NCBI RefSeq assembly: GCF_001713395.1
Contig: NZ_CP016451.1
Location: 62,001-126,000, forward strand
Source: Sinorhizobium sp. RAC02
Lineage (GTDB): Bacteria; Pseudomonadota; Alphaproteobacteria; Rhizobiales; Rhizobiaceae
Reading direction: 5' to 3'
Length of the DNA: 64,000 nucleotides
Positions 44,946-53,623 of this stretch are shown in pieces. Numbering within the stretch: the stretch's first letter is position 1; every line of letters begins with the position of its first letter. The position numbers were made by a program, and so were the translations under genes. The notes under the pieces are model-generated. The model was not told the origin of the DNA. It did not search any database and was given only the letters and a program-made list of their open reading frames with translations.

Positions 44946-45932
44946 TCACTCATGGAAATCGCCAAGAACGATTTTGCCGAACACACCGCCGGCTTCCATC
45001 CGGCGATGCGCATCCGATGTAGCTGAGAGAGGATACAGTGCTCCGACAACGGGCTGAAGTTCTTTGCCCATCATTGGCAGCACATCGTCCCTGAACCGGC
45101 GGATCATCGCTCTTTTTTCTGATCGAGATCTGGATTTCATGACCGTCCCCAGCAGTTGCAGATGACTGTGAAGAACAGTCCCGAGAGGAATGATGGCATC
45201 GTCATCGCGGCCTAACAGGCCGACCTGCACAAGCCGGCCACCAGGCGCAAGACTTCGAATATTGCGGGCGAGATAGGACCCGCCGACAAAGTCGATGATC
45301 AGATCGGCACCACGTGAGGCAGTCACGTCGATGATCTCAGCCTCGAAGTCGACGCGCTTGTAATCGAAGACGGCATCGGCGCCGAGGGCGAGTACGTTTT
45401 CGACGTTGTTTCCGGATGCAGTGGCCAGCACAGTGGCTCCGACGGCTTTTGCAAGTTGGACAGCAGCCGATCCGATACCGCCTGCAGCAGAATGGATGAG
45501 AACGATCTCTCCCTCCGCGACCCGCCCGAGATGTGCCAGCGCCTCCCAGGCTGTCACAAAGCTCTCCATGACTGCGGCTGCGTCCGTGAACGACATGCCG
45601 GCCGGGATGGCTGTCGCCATTCCGCTGTCGAGGCGCGCATACTGGGCATAGGCGCCGCCACCGACGATCCCCATGACGCGATCGCCAACAGCAAAACCGC
45701 TAACTGCGTTTCCCATGGCTATCACCTCTCCTGCGACCTCAAGGCCGAGAATGTCACTGTCGCCATAGCTCTGCGAGCCATAGACGCCTTCCCGTTGAAG
45801 AAGGTCGGCGCGGTTGAGACCTGCCGCCATGACCTTCACCAGAAGGTCGTCGGGACGCACTTCAGGCATGGGTGCTTCGGCAAGCCCAAGAACATCCGCG
45901 CTTCCGAATTCATCAAAGACGATCGCTTTCAT
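44946..45932 (-). CDS. NAD(P)H:quinone oxidoreductase, zinc-free MDR family
   Basis: A 328-residue medium-chain dehydrogenase of the PIG3/QOR type. It has GLNRADLLQREGVY near the N-terminus, the conserved GLEVAGEV, and the NADP motif SAAGGIGSAAVQLAKA (about residues 148-163). No zinc ligands are present. It likely reduces quinones or other electrophiles. It follows the SRPBCC-like gene by 15 bp, and the divergent LysR gene at 46603 probably controls both. Confidence 0.9.
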   Translation of the reverse strand: MKAIVFDEFGSADVLGLAEAPMPEVRPDDLLVKVMAAGLNRADLLQREGVYGSQSYGDSDILGLEVAGEVIAMGNAVSGFAVGDRVMGIVGGGAYAQYARLDSGMATAIPAGMSFTDAAAVMESFVTAWEALAHLGRVAEGEIVLIHSAAGGIGSAAVQLAKAVGATVLATASGNNVENVLALGADAVFDYKRVDFEAEIIDVTASRGADLIIDFVGGSYLARNIRSLAPGGRLVQVGLLGRDDDAIIPLGTVLHSHLQLLGTVMKSRSRSEKRAMIRRFRDDVLPMMGKELQPVVGALYPLSATSDAHRRMEAGGVFGKIVLGDFHE

Positions 45933-45947
45933 CGCATGGTTCCTCCC

Positions 45948-46484
45948 TTACTTCGAAAGCGCGCGCCGGGCGATGCTGGCAGCGAACAGTGGCGTTTCGC
46001 GGCTGTTGTGGTCACCGCCTGCGGCCTGACGGGCGGCTGCAGCATCTTCGTAAGCGACCCCATGGTCTTCGATGAACCTCATGAACGCATCGGTTGGATG
46101 CGCTGTGACCTTGTTGGTGTAGCGGGTCCTGCTGTCGTCGATCTTCTCGGCGATCAGTTCCCAAACGACATTGACCTGAGTTCTGCCATTGGCTGTGAAG
46201 ACATCCGAGATTGAGTTCATCCGGCAATAGGTTGGTTCGGCGACCTCGGCGACATAGTGCTGCACTACGAGGCCCGAGCCAATCTGTTCGACATTAATCG
46301 ACATGCGACGGCCGTCGTCTGTCCAGGTGACGCCGGCCGCGATGTGGTCGGGCGGGCAGCAGCGAAGATATTCCGCTTCAGGCAGGTTGAAGAGCCAATC
46401 GGCGATGTCGATCTTTTCGAGCGGAACGCCGATCTCGGCGGAGTAGGCGGATTGGGAGAGAATTGTATCAAGGACCTTGACCAT
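45948..46484 (-). CDS. SRPBCC-like uncharacterised protein
   Basis: A 178-residue soluble protein with a lipid-binding START/SRPBCC-like pattern: an initial helix, an extended curved sheet (HIAAGVTWTDDGRRMSINVEQIG; RTQVNVVWELIAEKI) and a long C-terminal helix (PTDAFMRFIEDHGVAYEDAAAARQAAGG). The family call is tentative. It is the first gene of the two-gene operon with the quinone oxidoreductase, so it may bind the same hydrophobic substrate. Confidence 0.65.
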   Translation of the reverse strand: MVKVLDTILSQSAYSAEIGVPLEKIDIADWLFNLPEAEYLRCCPPDHIAAGVTWTDDGRRMSINVEQIGSGLVVQHYVAEVAEPTYCRMNSISDVFTANGRTQVNVVWELIAEKIDDSRTRYTNKVTAHPTDAFMRFIEDHGVAYEDAAAARQAAGGDHNSRETPLFAASIARRALSK

Positions 46485-46602
46485 GGGTGTGTTCCTTCTG
46501 TTTGGTGAGCAAAACTGCCCGTTGACGAGAAGGAATGTGCTTCTGATGACCTTGGATGATAACCAACTGAATGGTCGGAACGGTTTTGCGTCGTAGGCAA
46601 AG

Positions 46603-47517
46603 ATGAGGGATCCACGCTTTGCCGAACATCTGGCGGTTTACGTGGACGTCGTCCGCGCCGGCAGCTTTTCAGCTGCGTCCAGGCGTCGGGCTGTCACTCC
46701 CTCGGCTGTTGTGCGACAGATCGATGCGCTCGAGCAGGATCTGGGGGTGGCTCTCCTTGTCCGCTCGACACGGGCACTGTCGTTAACGGACGCGGGCCGT
46801 CATCTCTTCGAGCGTGCGCAGCGCCTGCTCGACGATCTGGCCGATACGCATGCCGAGGTGACGGCTTTCGATAGTGAAGTCAGTGGCACTTTGCGTATCG
46901 CCTGCTTCCCGACCTTCGGAAAGCGGTATGTCATTCCTGTCTTGGCATCGCTTGCACGGCAATATCCAGGCTTGCATGTCGAGCTGGACTTGACCGAACG
47001 ACTGGCCGACCCGGTCGCGGAGCGACTTGATTTGGTGGTGAGAATGGGGGAACTGCCGGACAGCACGTTGATCGCAACGAAACTGGCACCCCTCGATCGC
47101 ATACTTGTGGCAAGCCCTGCCTATCTTGAGCATCACGGCGTACCGGAAAGCGAAGACGAGCTTCGCAATCATCGCCTTCTCGACAAGCTCCATGGCAACG
47201 ATCTTCTTGAGTGGTCCAGCATTCTTGGCGCGCCGACAGGGGAGGCGTGTGAGCGCGTTGTATTCCGATCCGATGATTTTGAAGCGCTGAACGGGGCCGC
47301 ATTGTCCGGGATGGGTGTGGCGTTTCTGCCGAGCTGGGTTTCGGGGCCTTCTGTGAAGGCGGGTGATCTTGTACGCCTAGCGCTATCGGGCGAAAGGTGG
47401 AATGAAGCGGCCACCGGAATATATCTTCTACGCGCGCTTCAGGTGCCATCTGCCAAGGTCAAGGCATTCACACTAGCGTTGAAAGATCACATTGGGACGC
47501 CACCGTGCTGGAGCTGA
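46603..47517 (+). CDS. LysR-family regulator
   Basis: A 304-residue LysR protein with HTH at residues 10-60 (VVRAGSFSAASRRRAVTPSAV) and a typical effector domain (ERLDLVVRMGELPDSTLIATKL). It is divergent from the SRPBCC-quinone oxidoreductase operon, with 118 bp between them. By the usual rule for divergent LysR pairs it should regulate that operon. The inducer is unknown. Confidence 0.9.
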   Translation: MRDPRFAEHLAVYVDVVRAGSFSAASRRRAVTPSAVVRQIDALEQDLGVALLVRSTRALSLTDAGRHLFERAQRLLDDLADTHAEVTAFDSEVSGTLRIACFPTFGKRYVIPVLASLARQYPGLHVELDLTERLADPVAERLDLVVRMGELPDSTLIATKLAPLDRILVASPAYLEHHGVPESEDELRNHRLLDKLHGNDLLEWSSILGAPTGEACERVVFRSDDFEALNGAALSGMGVAFLPSWVSGPSVKAGDLVRLALSGERWNEAATGIYLLRALQVPSAKVKAFTLALKDHIGTPPCWS

Positions 47518-47653
47518 GAGGCGTACAGGCGAGAAAAGCGATCGTGTCCCTCGGCGTGGTGTAGCTTTCGACATCCACGGCGTATTCCGGGCTTGGCCGG
47601 AGTGAGCATCAGCGTGCCACAGCAGGCAAGCTGATGAGCGGAACATCGCTCAT

Positions 47654-47887
47654 TTATCCGATGGTTTCTAGCGTCATGTATCGAGCCCGTTGAACGGCCC
47701 ACTCATCGTTCTGTTCTCGCAGCAACGCACAGACGAGCAGGATGATCGCGTCCTCGTTGGGAAATGTGCCGACGACCTCTGTGCGTCGCTTGATCTCGCC
47801 GTTGAGGCGCTCGATGGGATTGGTCGAATGCAGTTTCGCCCAATGCTGCTTGGGAAAGCTCATGTAACCGCTTACATTGGGCGACAC
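47654..47887 (-). pseudogene. IS256-family transposase, C-terminal remnant
   Basis: About 75 residues remain: FPKQHWAKLHSTNPIERLN followed by GEIKRRTEVVGTFPN and DEWAVQRARYMTLE, the standard end of IS256 transposases. The catalytic region is missing and no terminal repeats are visible. It lies between the LysR gene and the pirin gene. Confidence 0.9.
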
Positions 47888-48221
47888 TTGTGCCCGAAAC
47901 CAAATCTTCTCAGCGCATCCTTGTTCGCGACCTTGCCCAAATGGCGGAAAGGATTGTGAGCGAGGCTGATGTCCTTGTTGCAGAGTTGGCAGACGGGGGG
48001 ATCAATCATCCCATCCTGGGCGCAATTCGCAAGGTCATCGCAAGCCGGGCTGGTTCGTTGCAGAGAGTCACGGAGCAGGTGTCTTAAGTATTTGAATGGT
48101 CTCGGATGTCCAACGATTTGTCCTTCGACCAACGGGTCAGTGGTTCCAATCCTTTCAAGAGCAAGGAGAAACAGGATGATGTTCTCTCCACGCCGATATT
48201 CATCAATGCGTCATTTCCAGT
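47888..48221. other. Region of uncertain coding beside the IS256 remnant
   Basis: A plus-strand frame at 47890-48087 reads LVRDLAQMAERIVSEADVLV and INHPILGAIRKVI, which looks like a fragment of some protein. A minus-strand frame overlaps it. Neither has a clear start. It is probably rearranged sequence created with the IS element. Confidence 0.4.
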
Positions 48222-48971
48222 TTATCCGATGCGTTTCTGGTTCCCGCTGAACATGCCGCCACGAAATACCTCGGGTTCAGGATCGAACACGAACAGAACG
48301 ACATCTGAACCCGCCCTGGCAGTGAGCTGATGATCCAGCGAGCGCGAGAACGCGCTCTCGCCGGTTGCGATCATGACATCGCCAAAATCTATCGCCCCGT
48401 CGAAGACATAGAGCAGAAATGCCGTCCGGGGATCGGCCGCGGCGGGCAGGCTCAGCTGGGTACCATTCGTGATGCGCGCATCGAACACGCGGACATCGGA
48501 TCGCACGGTCAGCGGCGCCTCCTGGGGCCCGGCAATCAATCGCCACTCGTTGTCACTGTTCGCGTCAACGAAATCACGAAACTGCACCATCGGCTCAAGA
48601 TCGGGAGCGTTGGGCCGCAGGAAGATTTGCAGCGCTCGAACCGGGCTGTTCCCGAGCATCAGCTCTTCGTGCTGGAAGGTATGGCCGGCATTCATCATCA
48701 TGAAGTGCGTCTTGTCGAGCTTCTTCTCGTTTCCGACCGTATCGCGGTGAAGCATCTCGCCGCCGCGGATGTAGGTCAGGATCTCGTCGTCCTTGTGCGG
48801 GTGCATGCCAATGAGGTGACCGGGTTGCACCTGGGCGCGATCGATCCTGCCGATCGGACCGATCCCGCTATCATCGGCCGTTAGGGTGAGACCCGGATAC
48901 AGGATTTCGACGCCGAAGCCTTGGCTTATGTTCCCGCGCATCCGGCCTGCCGAGATTTTGGTGATCGTCAT
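48222..48971 (-). CDS. Pirin-family protein
   Basis: A 249-residue bicupin. The pirin metal ligands are visible as His57 and His59 (GMHPHKDDEILTYI), His102 and Glu104 (TFQHEE). Some bacterial pirins are quercetin 2,3-dioxygenases or redox sensors; the substrate here is unknown. I use the ATG at 48971 with AAGGAAAAACTCC upstream. It is co-oriented with and 71 bp downstream of the isochorismatase gene, so both may respond to the LysR at 49758. Confidence 0.9.
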   Translation of the reverse strand: MTITKISAGRMRGNISQGFGVEILYPGLTLTADDSGIGPIGRIDRAQVQPGHLIGMHPHKDDEILTYIRGGEMLHRDTVGNEKKLDKTHFMMMNAGHTFQHEELMLGNSPVRALQIFLRPNAPDLEPMVQFRDFVDANSDNEWRLIAGPQEAPLTVRSDVRVFDARITNGTQLSLPAAADPRTAFLLYVFDGAIDFGDVMIATGESAFSRSLDHQLTARAGSDVVLFVFDPEPEVFRGGMFSGNQKRIG

Positions 48972-49042
48972 TGGAGTTTTTCCTTCCATCTCGGGCGCGG
49001 GCGATTGTCGCCCGCGCCGATGAACTCAATATCGTTCCGACA

Positions 49043-49618
49043 TCAGTGATAGTTCAGGATGCCGACCAGCTTCTGGCCAAGCGGGCTTGTCCAGTCGACG
49101 GCAAGCTCGGAGATGATCTGGTCGACGGTGGTGATGATGGCTCCGGCCTTTTCCATGCGGCGCAGAGCCAGGTCGTCGCCGTACTTGGTGTAGGAGGCGG
49201 AAGCGTCCGCCGAGACCTGCACCTCGTAGCCTTCGTCGAGCATCTGCAGGACCGGGAAGGTGACGCAGATTTCCGTCGTCACGCCGGCGACAAACAGCTT
49301 CTTGCGGCCGGTCGCCTTGACCGCCTGGTTGAAGCCGTCATGGTGCATTGCGTTGACAATACCGGGGCGCTTGATCCGGGCGTCAAAGGCCTCGGGCAGG
49401 ATTTCCTTGAGTTCTGGCAGCAGCGGCCCCTGGATCTGGTCTTCCATGCTGGATGTCAGGATGGTCGGGATGTTGGCGGCCTTGGCGATGCGGGCGAGCT
49501 TCAGCGCGTTCTGCTTGACCAGGTTGATATCGTGCGAGTGGGTCCAGGCCATCGTGCCGATCTGATGGTCGATCAGCAGCATTGCGGAATTTTCGGGGGT
49601 GAATACTTGGCTGTGCAT
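49043..49618 (-). CDS. Isochorismatase-family cysteine hydrolase
   Basis: A 191-residue cysteine hydrolase with the triad Asp17 (LLIDHQIG), Lys83 (RIKRPG) and Cys118 (GVTTEIC), plus a cis-peptide VTTE. Members hydrolyse amides or isochorismate-like esters; this subgroup is often annotated as YcaC-like. AAGGAAC precedes the ATG at 49618. It is divergent from the LysR gene at 49758, its probable regulator. Confidence 0.9.
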   Translation of the reverse strand: MHSQVFTPENSAMLLIDHQIGTMAWTHSHDINLVKQNALKLARIAKAANIPTILTSSMEDQIQGPLLPELKEILPEAFDARIKRPGIVNAMHHDGFNQAVKATGRKKLFVAGVTTEICVTFPVLQMLDEGYEVQVSADASASYTKYGDDLALRRMEKAGAIITTVDQIISELAVDWTSPLGQKLVGILNYH

Positions 49619-49757
49619 TGTCGTGTTCCTTTTTTTGTCGGCGGCGGGTTGGTGAAGTTCGTTTCGATCCGCTCGATGACTGGAATTTAGCGTTGCGATG
49701 AATGGCACGGTAGCTCTATGGTTTGCCACTCTGTAGAACGGAAAATGGAACGCAAGA

Positions 49758-50648
49758 ATGATCAGCTTCGAGGACATGCAGATCTTCGTTGAGGTCGCAG
49801 ACGGCGGCGGGATTACCGTTGCGGCACGGCGTCTGGGGCTACCGAAATCGATCGTCAGCCGGCGGCTCGTCCGCCTCGAGAGCGAGCTCGGCGTTCAGCT
49901 TCTGGCGCGGACGACCAGAGGGGCATCACTCACAGAAGCCGGTGTTTCCTTCCGCGAGCATGCTGCCCGCATGTGCCTGGAAATGGACGTCGCTCGCGAA
50001 GAAATGCTGCCGACCGGAGAGCTGCGGGGACGATTGCGCGTGGCGGTTCCTTCGTCCTTCGGTCCCGGACACTTCGCGCCGGCGCTGGCCGAGCTTGCCC
50101 GCCTCCATCCGCTCCTGCAGCTCCACGCGCACTACAGCGACCGGTACGTTGATCTGGTCGCGGAAGGGTTCGATTGCGGGATACGGGTCGGTTACCTGCA
50201 GGACTCGAACCTGACGGCGCGCAAGATCGGCGCCTTTGCGGCGGGGCTGTTCGCCAATCCGGACTACCTGAGTGCCCACGGCGTCCCGAAGAAGCCCTCG
50301 GACCTGCTCGAACATCAGGCCATCCTTCAAGGGACCGAAAGCTGGAAGGTGTCGGACGGCAGTAGGACGGTTGTCGTCAACGGGCAGGGAAGGTTCAAGG
50401 CAGACAGCGCCGTGGGCATCGCCGAAGGGACGGCGGCCGGGCTGGGCGTTGCGGCCCTTCCTGTCGTGATCGCGCAAAGCTACGTGACAGCGGGCACGCT
50501 CGTGCCGATCATGGCGGAATACAGTCTGCCGGAGATCGGCGTTTACATCGTGCGGCCGCCGGGATCGCACGTCTCGCGGAAGGTCAGGGTGCTGATCGAT
50601 TTCTTTGTAGAGCGCTTCTCGGCGAGCGCCAGACGAGACGCGACCTAG
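49758..50648 (+). CDS. LysR-family regulator
   Basis: A 296-residue LysR protein. HTH residues 10-60 (VADGGGITVAARRLGLPKS) and effector domain (GFDCGIRVGYLQDSNLTARKIG) are clear. GGAACGCAAGA precedes the start. It is divergent from the isochorismatase-pirin pair, 139 bp apart. Its 3' end overlaps the HxlR gene tail by 4 bp in convergent orientation. Confidence 0.9.
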   Translation: MISFEDMQIFVEVADGGGITVAARRLGLPKSIVSRRLVRLESELGVQLLARTTRGASLTEAGVSFREHAARMCLEMDVAREEMLPTGELRGRLRVAVPSSFGPGHFAPALAELARLHPLLQLHAHYSDRYVDLVAEGFDCGIRVGYLQDSNLTARKIGAFAAGLFANPDYLSAHGVPKKPSDLLEHQAILQGTESWKVSDGSRTVVVNGQGRFKADSAVGIAEGTAAGLGVAALPVVIAQSYVTAGTLVPIMAEYSLPEIGVYIVRPPGSHVSRKVRVLIDFFVERFSASARRDAT

Positions 50649-50974
50649 CGCTGCGCCTCGCTCCTCCGCTCCTGAAACGCGACGCCCCAGTCTCGCATGG
50701 CGATCAACACAGGCGCGAGTGTCTGGCCGAACGGTGTAAGCGAATACTCCACGCGCGGCGGGACTTCAGCGAAGACTTCGCGGGCGACAATCCCGTCGGC
50801 CTCAAGCTCCCGGAGCTGCATCGTCAACGATCGCTGGCTCGGATCGCCGACCAGGCGACGCAGTTCCCCGAACCGGCGCGGCCCGTCCAACAGCCGGTAG
50901 ATGATCATCGGCTTCCACTTGCCGCCCGTCACATCGACGGTGGTCTCGACGGGACACTTCTGGCGGAGGCTCAT
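50645..50974 (-). CDS. HxlR-family redox regulator
   Basis: A 109-residue winged-helix regulator (CPVETTVDVTGGKWKPMIIYRL; RSLTMQLRELEADGIV). The single N-terminal cysteine, Cys7, is the sensing residue in YodB/HypR-type proteins that respond to quinones and aldehydes. GGAG lies 8 bases before the ATG at 50974. It is divergent from the quinone reductase gene at 51081 and likely represses it through the palindrome at 51007. Confidence 0.9.
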   Translation of the reverse strand: MSLRQKCPVETTVDVTGGKWKPMIIYRLLDGPRRFGELRRLVGDPSQRSLTMQLRELEADGIVAREVFAEVPPRVEYSLTPFGQTLAPVLIAMRDWGVAFQERRSEAQR

Positions 50975-51006
50975 CCTGGTCTCCAATGGTGTACTTTCTA
51001 TCCCTA

Positions 51007-51025
51007 TAGGCAGAACTGTTGCCTA
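51007..51025. promoter_or_regulatory. Putative HxlR operator
   Basis: TAGGCA-gaactgt-TGCCTA is a perfect 6-bp inverted repeat in the 106-bp gap between the HxlR gene and the quinone reductase gene, where it can overlap both promoters. Confidence 0.6.
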
Positions 51026-51080
51026 CTTGCAAGATCGCCTGTGGCGCGCGTAGTTGGAACGAGTTGATTGGAGGTGTGTC

Positions 51081-52067
51081 ATGCGCGCTGCGTTTTACGA
51101 GAAACAAGGAGCTGCGAGAGAGGTGCTTGTTGTCGGTGACCTGCCCTATCCACAGCCGGGCGCCGGTGAGGTCCGGGTGAGGGTGATCGCCTCGGGTATC
51201 AATCCTTCCGACATCAAGACGAGAACCGGCTTCGGCGGCAAGGCCATGCCATTCCCACGGATCGTGCCACATCAGGACGGCGCGGGCGTGATTGATGCCG
51301 TCGGCGCGGGCATTCGCGAGACGCGCATCGGCGAGAGGGTCTGGATCTACATGGCGCAATGGGGCCGTGCGTTCGGGACTGCGGCGGAATACGTTGTCGT
51401 ACCTTCCGTGCAGGCCGTCACGCTTGCCGACAACGTGTCCTTTGAGATCGGAGCATCGCTCGGCGTTCCGGCGATGACGGCGCATCGCTGCCTGTTCGCC
51501 GATGGAGACCTGCGCGGCAAGCGGGTTCTGGTGCAGGGTGGTGCCGGCGCGGTCGGCAATGCGGCGATCCTGCTTGCAAAATGGGCAGGCGCGTGGGTGG
51601 CGGCGACAGTCAGCCGCGAGGAGCAGGCGGAGGTCGCGCGAGTGGCTGGAGCCGATCGTGTCATCAACAGGCGCCAGGAGGACGTCCCGCAGGCCATACG
51701 ATCGGCGACGGGCGGCCGTGGTGTCGATCGTATCGTGGATGTCGATATCTCCGCCAACATCGAAGTGGCGCTCGCCTGTCTCGCTCGCGACGGCGTCGTC
51801 TCGGCCTATTCGACGGAATCACCGGAGGCTAAGCTCACAATCCCGTTCTTCCCGGCGCTGCTTGGAGGCTTCTCATTCCGTTTCGTCTACGTGTACACCA
51901 TGCCGGAAGCGGCGATGCGTCAGGCAACCGAGGAGATTTCAGCCTGCGCCGCGTCGGGGGCATACGTTCCGCAGATTGCGAAAACATATGCCCTTGATGC
52001 AGTGGCCGATGCGCACGAGTTCCAGGAGAGCGGCAAGGCTGTCGGCAAGATGCTGGTCCGCTTGTGA
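51081..52067 (+). CDS. NADPH:quinone reductase
   Basis: A 328-residue zinc-free medium-chain dehydrogenase. The N-terminal GroES-like domain has GINPSDIKTRTG. The cofactor motif VQGGAGAVGNAAILLAK lies at about residues 145-161. It should reduce quinones with NADPH. GGAGGTGTGTC precedes the ATG. The divergent HxlR gene, whose family often senses quinones, supports this role. It converges on the ALDH gene. Confidence 0.9.
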   Translation: MRAAFYEKQGAAREVLVVGDLPYPQPGAGEVRVRVIASGINPSDIKTRTGFGGKAMPFPRIVPHQDGAGVIDAVGAGIRETRIGERVWIYMAQWGRAFGTAAEYVVVPSVQAVTLADNVSFEIGASLGVPAMTAHRCLFADGDLRGKRVLVQGGAGAVGNAAILLAKWAGAWVAATVSREEQAEVARVAGADRVINRRQEDVPQAIRSATGGRGVDRIVDVDISANIEVALACLARDGVVSAYSTESPEAKLTIPFFPALLGGFSFRFVYVYTMPEAAMRQATEEISACAASGAYVPQIAKTYALDAVADAHEFQESGKAVGKMLVRL

Positions 52068-52070
52068 AGC

Positions 52071-52106
52071 GCGTGACGCGCGAAGTTCACGCTCCGCTCG
52101 TCACGC
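52071..52106. terminator. Hairpin between convergent genes
   Basis: GCGTGACG and CGTCACGC are perfect 8-bp arms with a 20-base loop, in the 45-bp gap between the quinone reductase and ALDH stops. It could end transcription in both directions. Confidence 0.45.
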
Positions 52107-52112
52107 CTATCA

Positions 52113-53528
52113 TTACGCGATTATAGCCTTTGGTTCCAGAAATGCCTCGAGGCCAAACACGCCGTATTCACGACCAATCCCTGACTGCTTGAAGCCACCA
52201 AAGGGCGCGAGCGGTTCATGCGGTGCGCCGTTTATCACCACGCGACCGCTCTCCAGTCGATCCGCAACCGCCTGCATGTGTGCGGCGTCGGAGCCATGCA
52301 GATAGGCCTGAAGGCCATACGGGGTGTCGTTTGCGATGGAGATGGCCTCATCCTCGTCGCGGTAGGCGATGACCGACAGGACCGGTCCGAAGATCTCCTC
52401 GCGCGCGATCCGCATCTGGTTGTCCACGCCTAAAAAGATTGTCGGCTTTGTAAACCAGCCACGATCCAGACCGGCGGGCCGCCCCCGGCCCCCCGTCAGG
52501 AGACGGGCGCCTTCCTGCGTTCCCAGTTCGATGTAGGACTGGACACGATCGTACTGCTTGCGGCTGACCATTGGTCCGATCATCGCGTCCGGATCGTCGG
52601 GGGCGCCGACCTTGAATGTCTCGATCTCCTGCTTCAGTCGGACCAGGACGTCATCGAGCAACTGATTCGGAACCAGAATACGGGTACCGGCAATGCAGGC
52701 CTGGCCACTGTTGATGAAACCCATCCGCAAGACGGCGGGGATAACCAGATCTAGATCGGCATCGTCGAGAATGATGTTTGGACCCTTGCCGCCAAGTTCC
52801 AGGGTTACGCGCTTGAAGGTATCCGCCGCGTTGCGCAGGATTTCGCGGCCGACCGCGGTGGAGCCCGTGAAGGTCACTTTCGCGATATCCGGATGCCGGC
52901 TGAGTTCCGCGCCGACGACATTGCCATAGCCATTGATGATGTTGAACACGCCATTCGGCAGGCCCGCCTCATGCAGGCACTCCGTCAGGATCTGCGTCTG
53001 GATCGCGCTCATCTCGCTTGGCTTGATGACGATGGTCGAACCGGCGGCGATGGTGGTTGCGAGCTTCGAGGTGATGAAGCCGATATTGCTGTTCCAGGGC
53101 GTGATGGCCGCGGCGACGCCAGACGGCTGCATGATGACGCGGGCGCGGCCCATTTGGCGCTCGAATTCGTAGTCCTCCAGAACAGACGCCATGGTGAGAA
53201 AGCTCGAAGCAGCATGAGGAATAGCAAAGCGCGTGAAGGTCTGCGGAGCGCCATATTCGAGCGACATCGCTTCGGTGAGATCGGTAACGCGCGCGGCGAC
53301 CGCGGCGTTTAATCGCTTCAGCATATCGATGCGCTCGGCCTTCGACGTGCGTGAGAACGCGGGGAAGGCGCGCTTCGCAGCGGCGACAGCGTCCCGCGCA
53401 TCGTCGACGCCGGCAAGCCGGACCGTACCGATCCTCTCTTCAGTGGACGGATTATGAAGATCGCCCGTTTCGGTGCCCTTCGGTGTGACGAACTGACCGT
53501 CGATATAGATCTTGTCGATGTTGCGCAT
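52113..53528 (-). CDS. Aldehyde dehydrogenase
   Basis: A 471-residue NAD(P)-dependent aldehyde dehydrogenase. Key residues: PWNSN (144-148), LELGGKGP with Glu244, and the nucleophile Cys278 in NSGQACIAGTR. It oxidises an aldehyde to the acid; the substrate cannot be told. The ATG at 53528 fits family length. It is divergent from a LysR gene and has symmetrical operator-like sequences upstream. Confidence 0.93.
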   Translation of the reverse strand: MRNIDKIYIDGQFVTPKGTETGDLHNPSTEERIGTVRLAGVDDARDAVAAAKRAFPAFSRTSKAERIDMLKRLNAAVAARVTDLTEAMSLEYGAPQTFTRFAIPHAASSFLTMASVLEDYEFERQMGRARVIMQPSGVAAAITPWNSNIGFITSKLATTIAAGSTIVIKPSEMSAIQTQILTECLHEAGLPNGVFNIINGYGNVVGAELSRHPDIAKVTFTGSTAVGREILRNAADTFKRVTLELGGKGPNIILDDADLDLVIPAVLRMGFINSGQACIAGTRILVPNQLLDDVLVRLKQEIETFKVGAPDDPDAMIGPMVSRKQYDRVQSYIELGTQEGARLLTGGRGRPAGLDRGWFTKPTIFLGVDNQMRIAREEIFGPVLSVIAYRDEDEAISIANDTPYGLQAYLHGSDAAHMQAVADRLESGRVVINGAPHEPLAPFGGFKQSGIGREYGVFGLEAFLEPKAIIA

Positions 53529-53551
53529 GTCTAACTCCTTTCGACTGTCAG

Positions 53552-53585
53552 GCTTATCTGGCATTTCAGGACTGTCCTGATAAGC
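53552..53585. promoter_or_regulatory. Putative LysR operator upstream of ALDH
   Basis: GCTTATC (53552-53558) pairs with GATAAGC (53579-53585), and inside it TCAGGAC-T-GTCCTGA (53566-53580) is a perfect palindrome. A further CTGATAAG lies at 53604-53611. It sits in the 95-bp gap between ALDH and its divergent LysR. Confidence 0.6.
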
Positions 53586-53623
53586 TGGCCAAAATCGTTC
53601 AGCCTGATAAGGGATTACGGACA

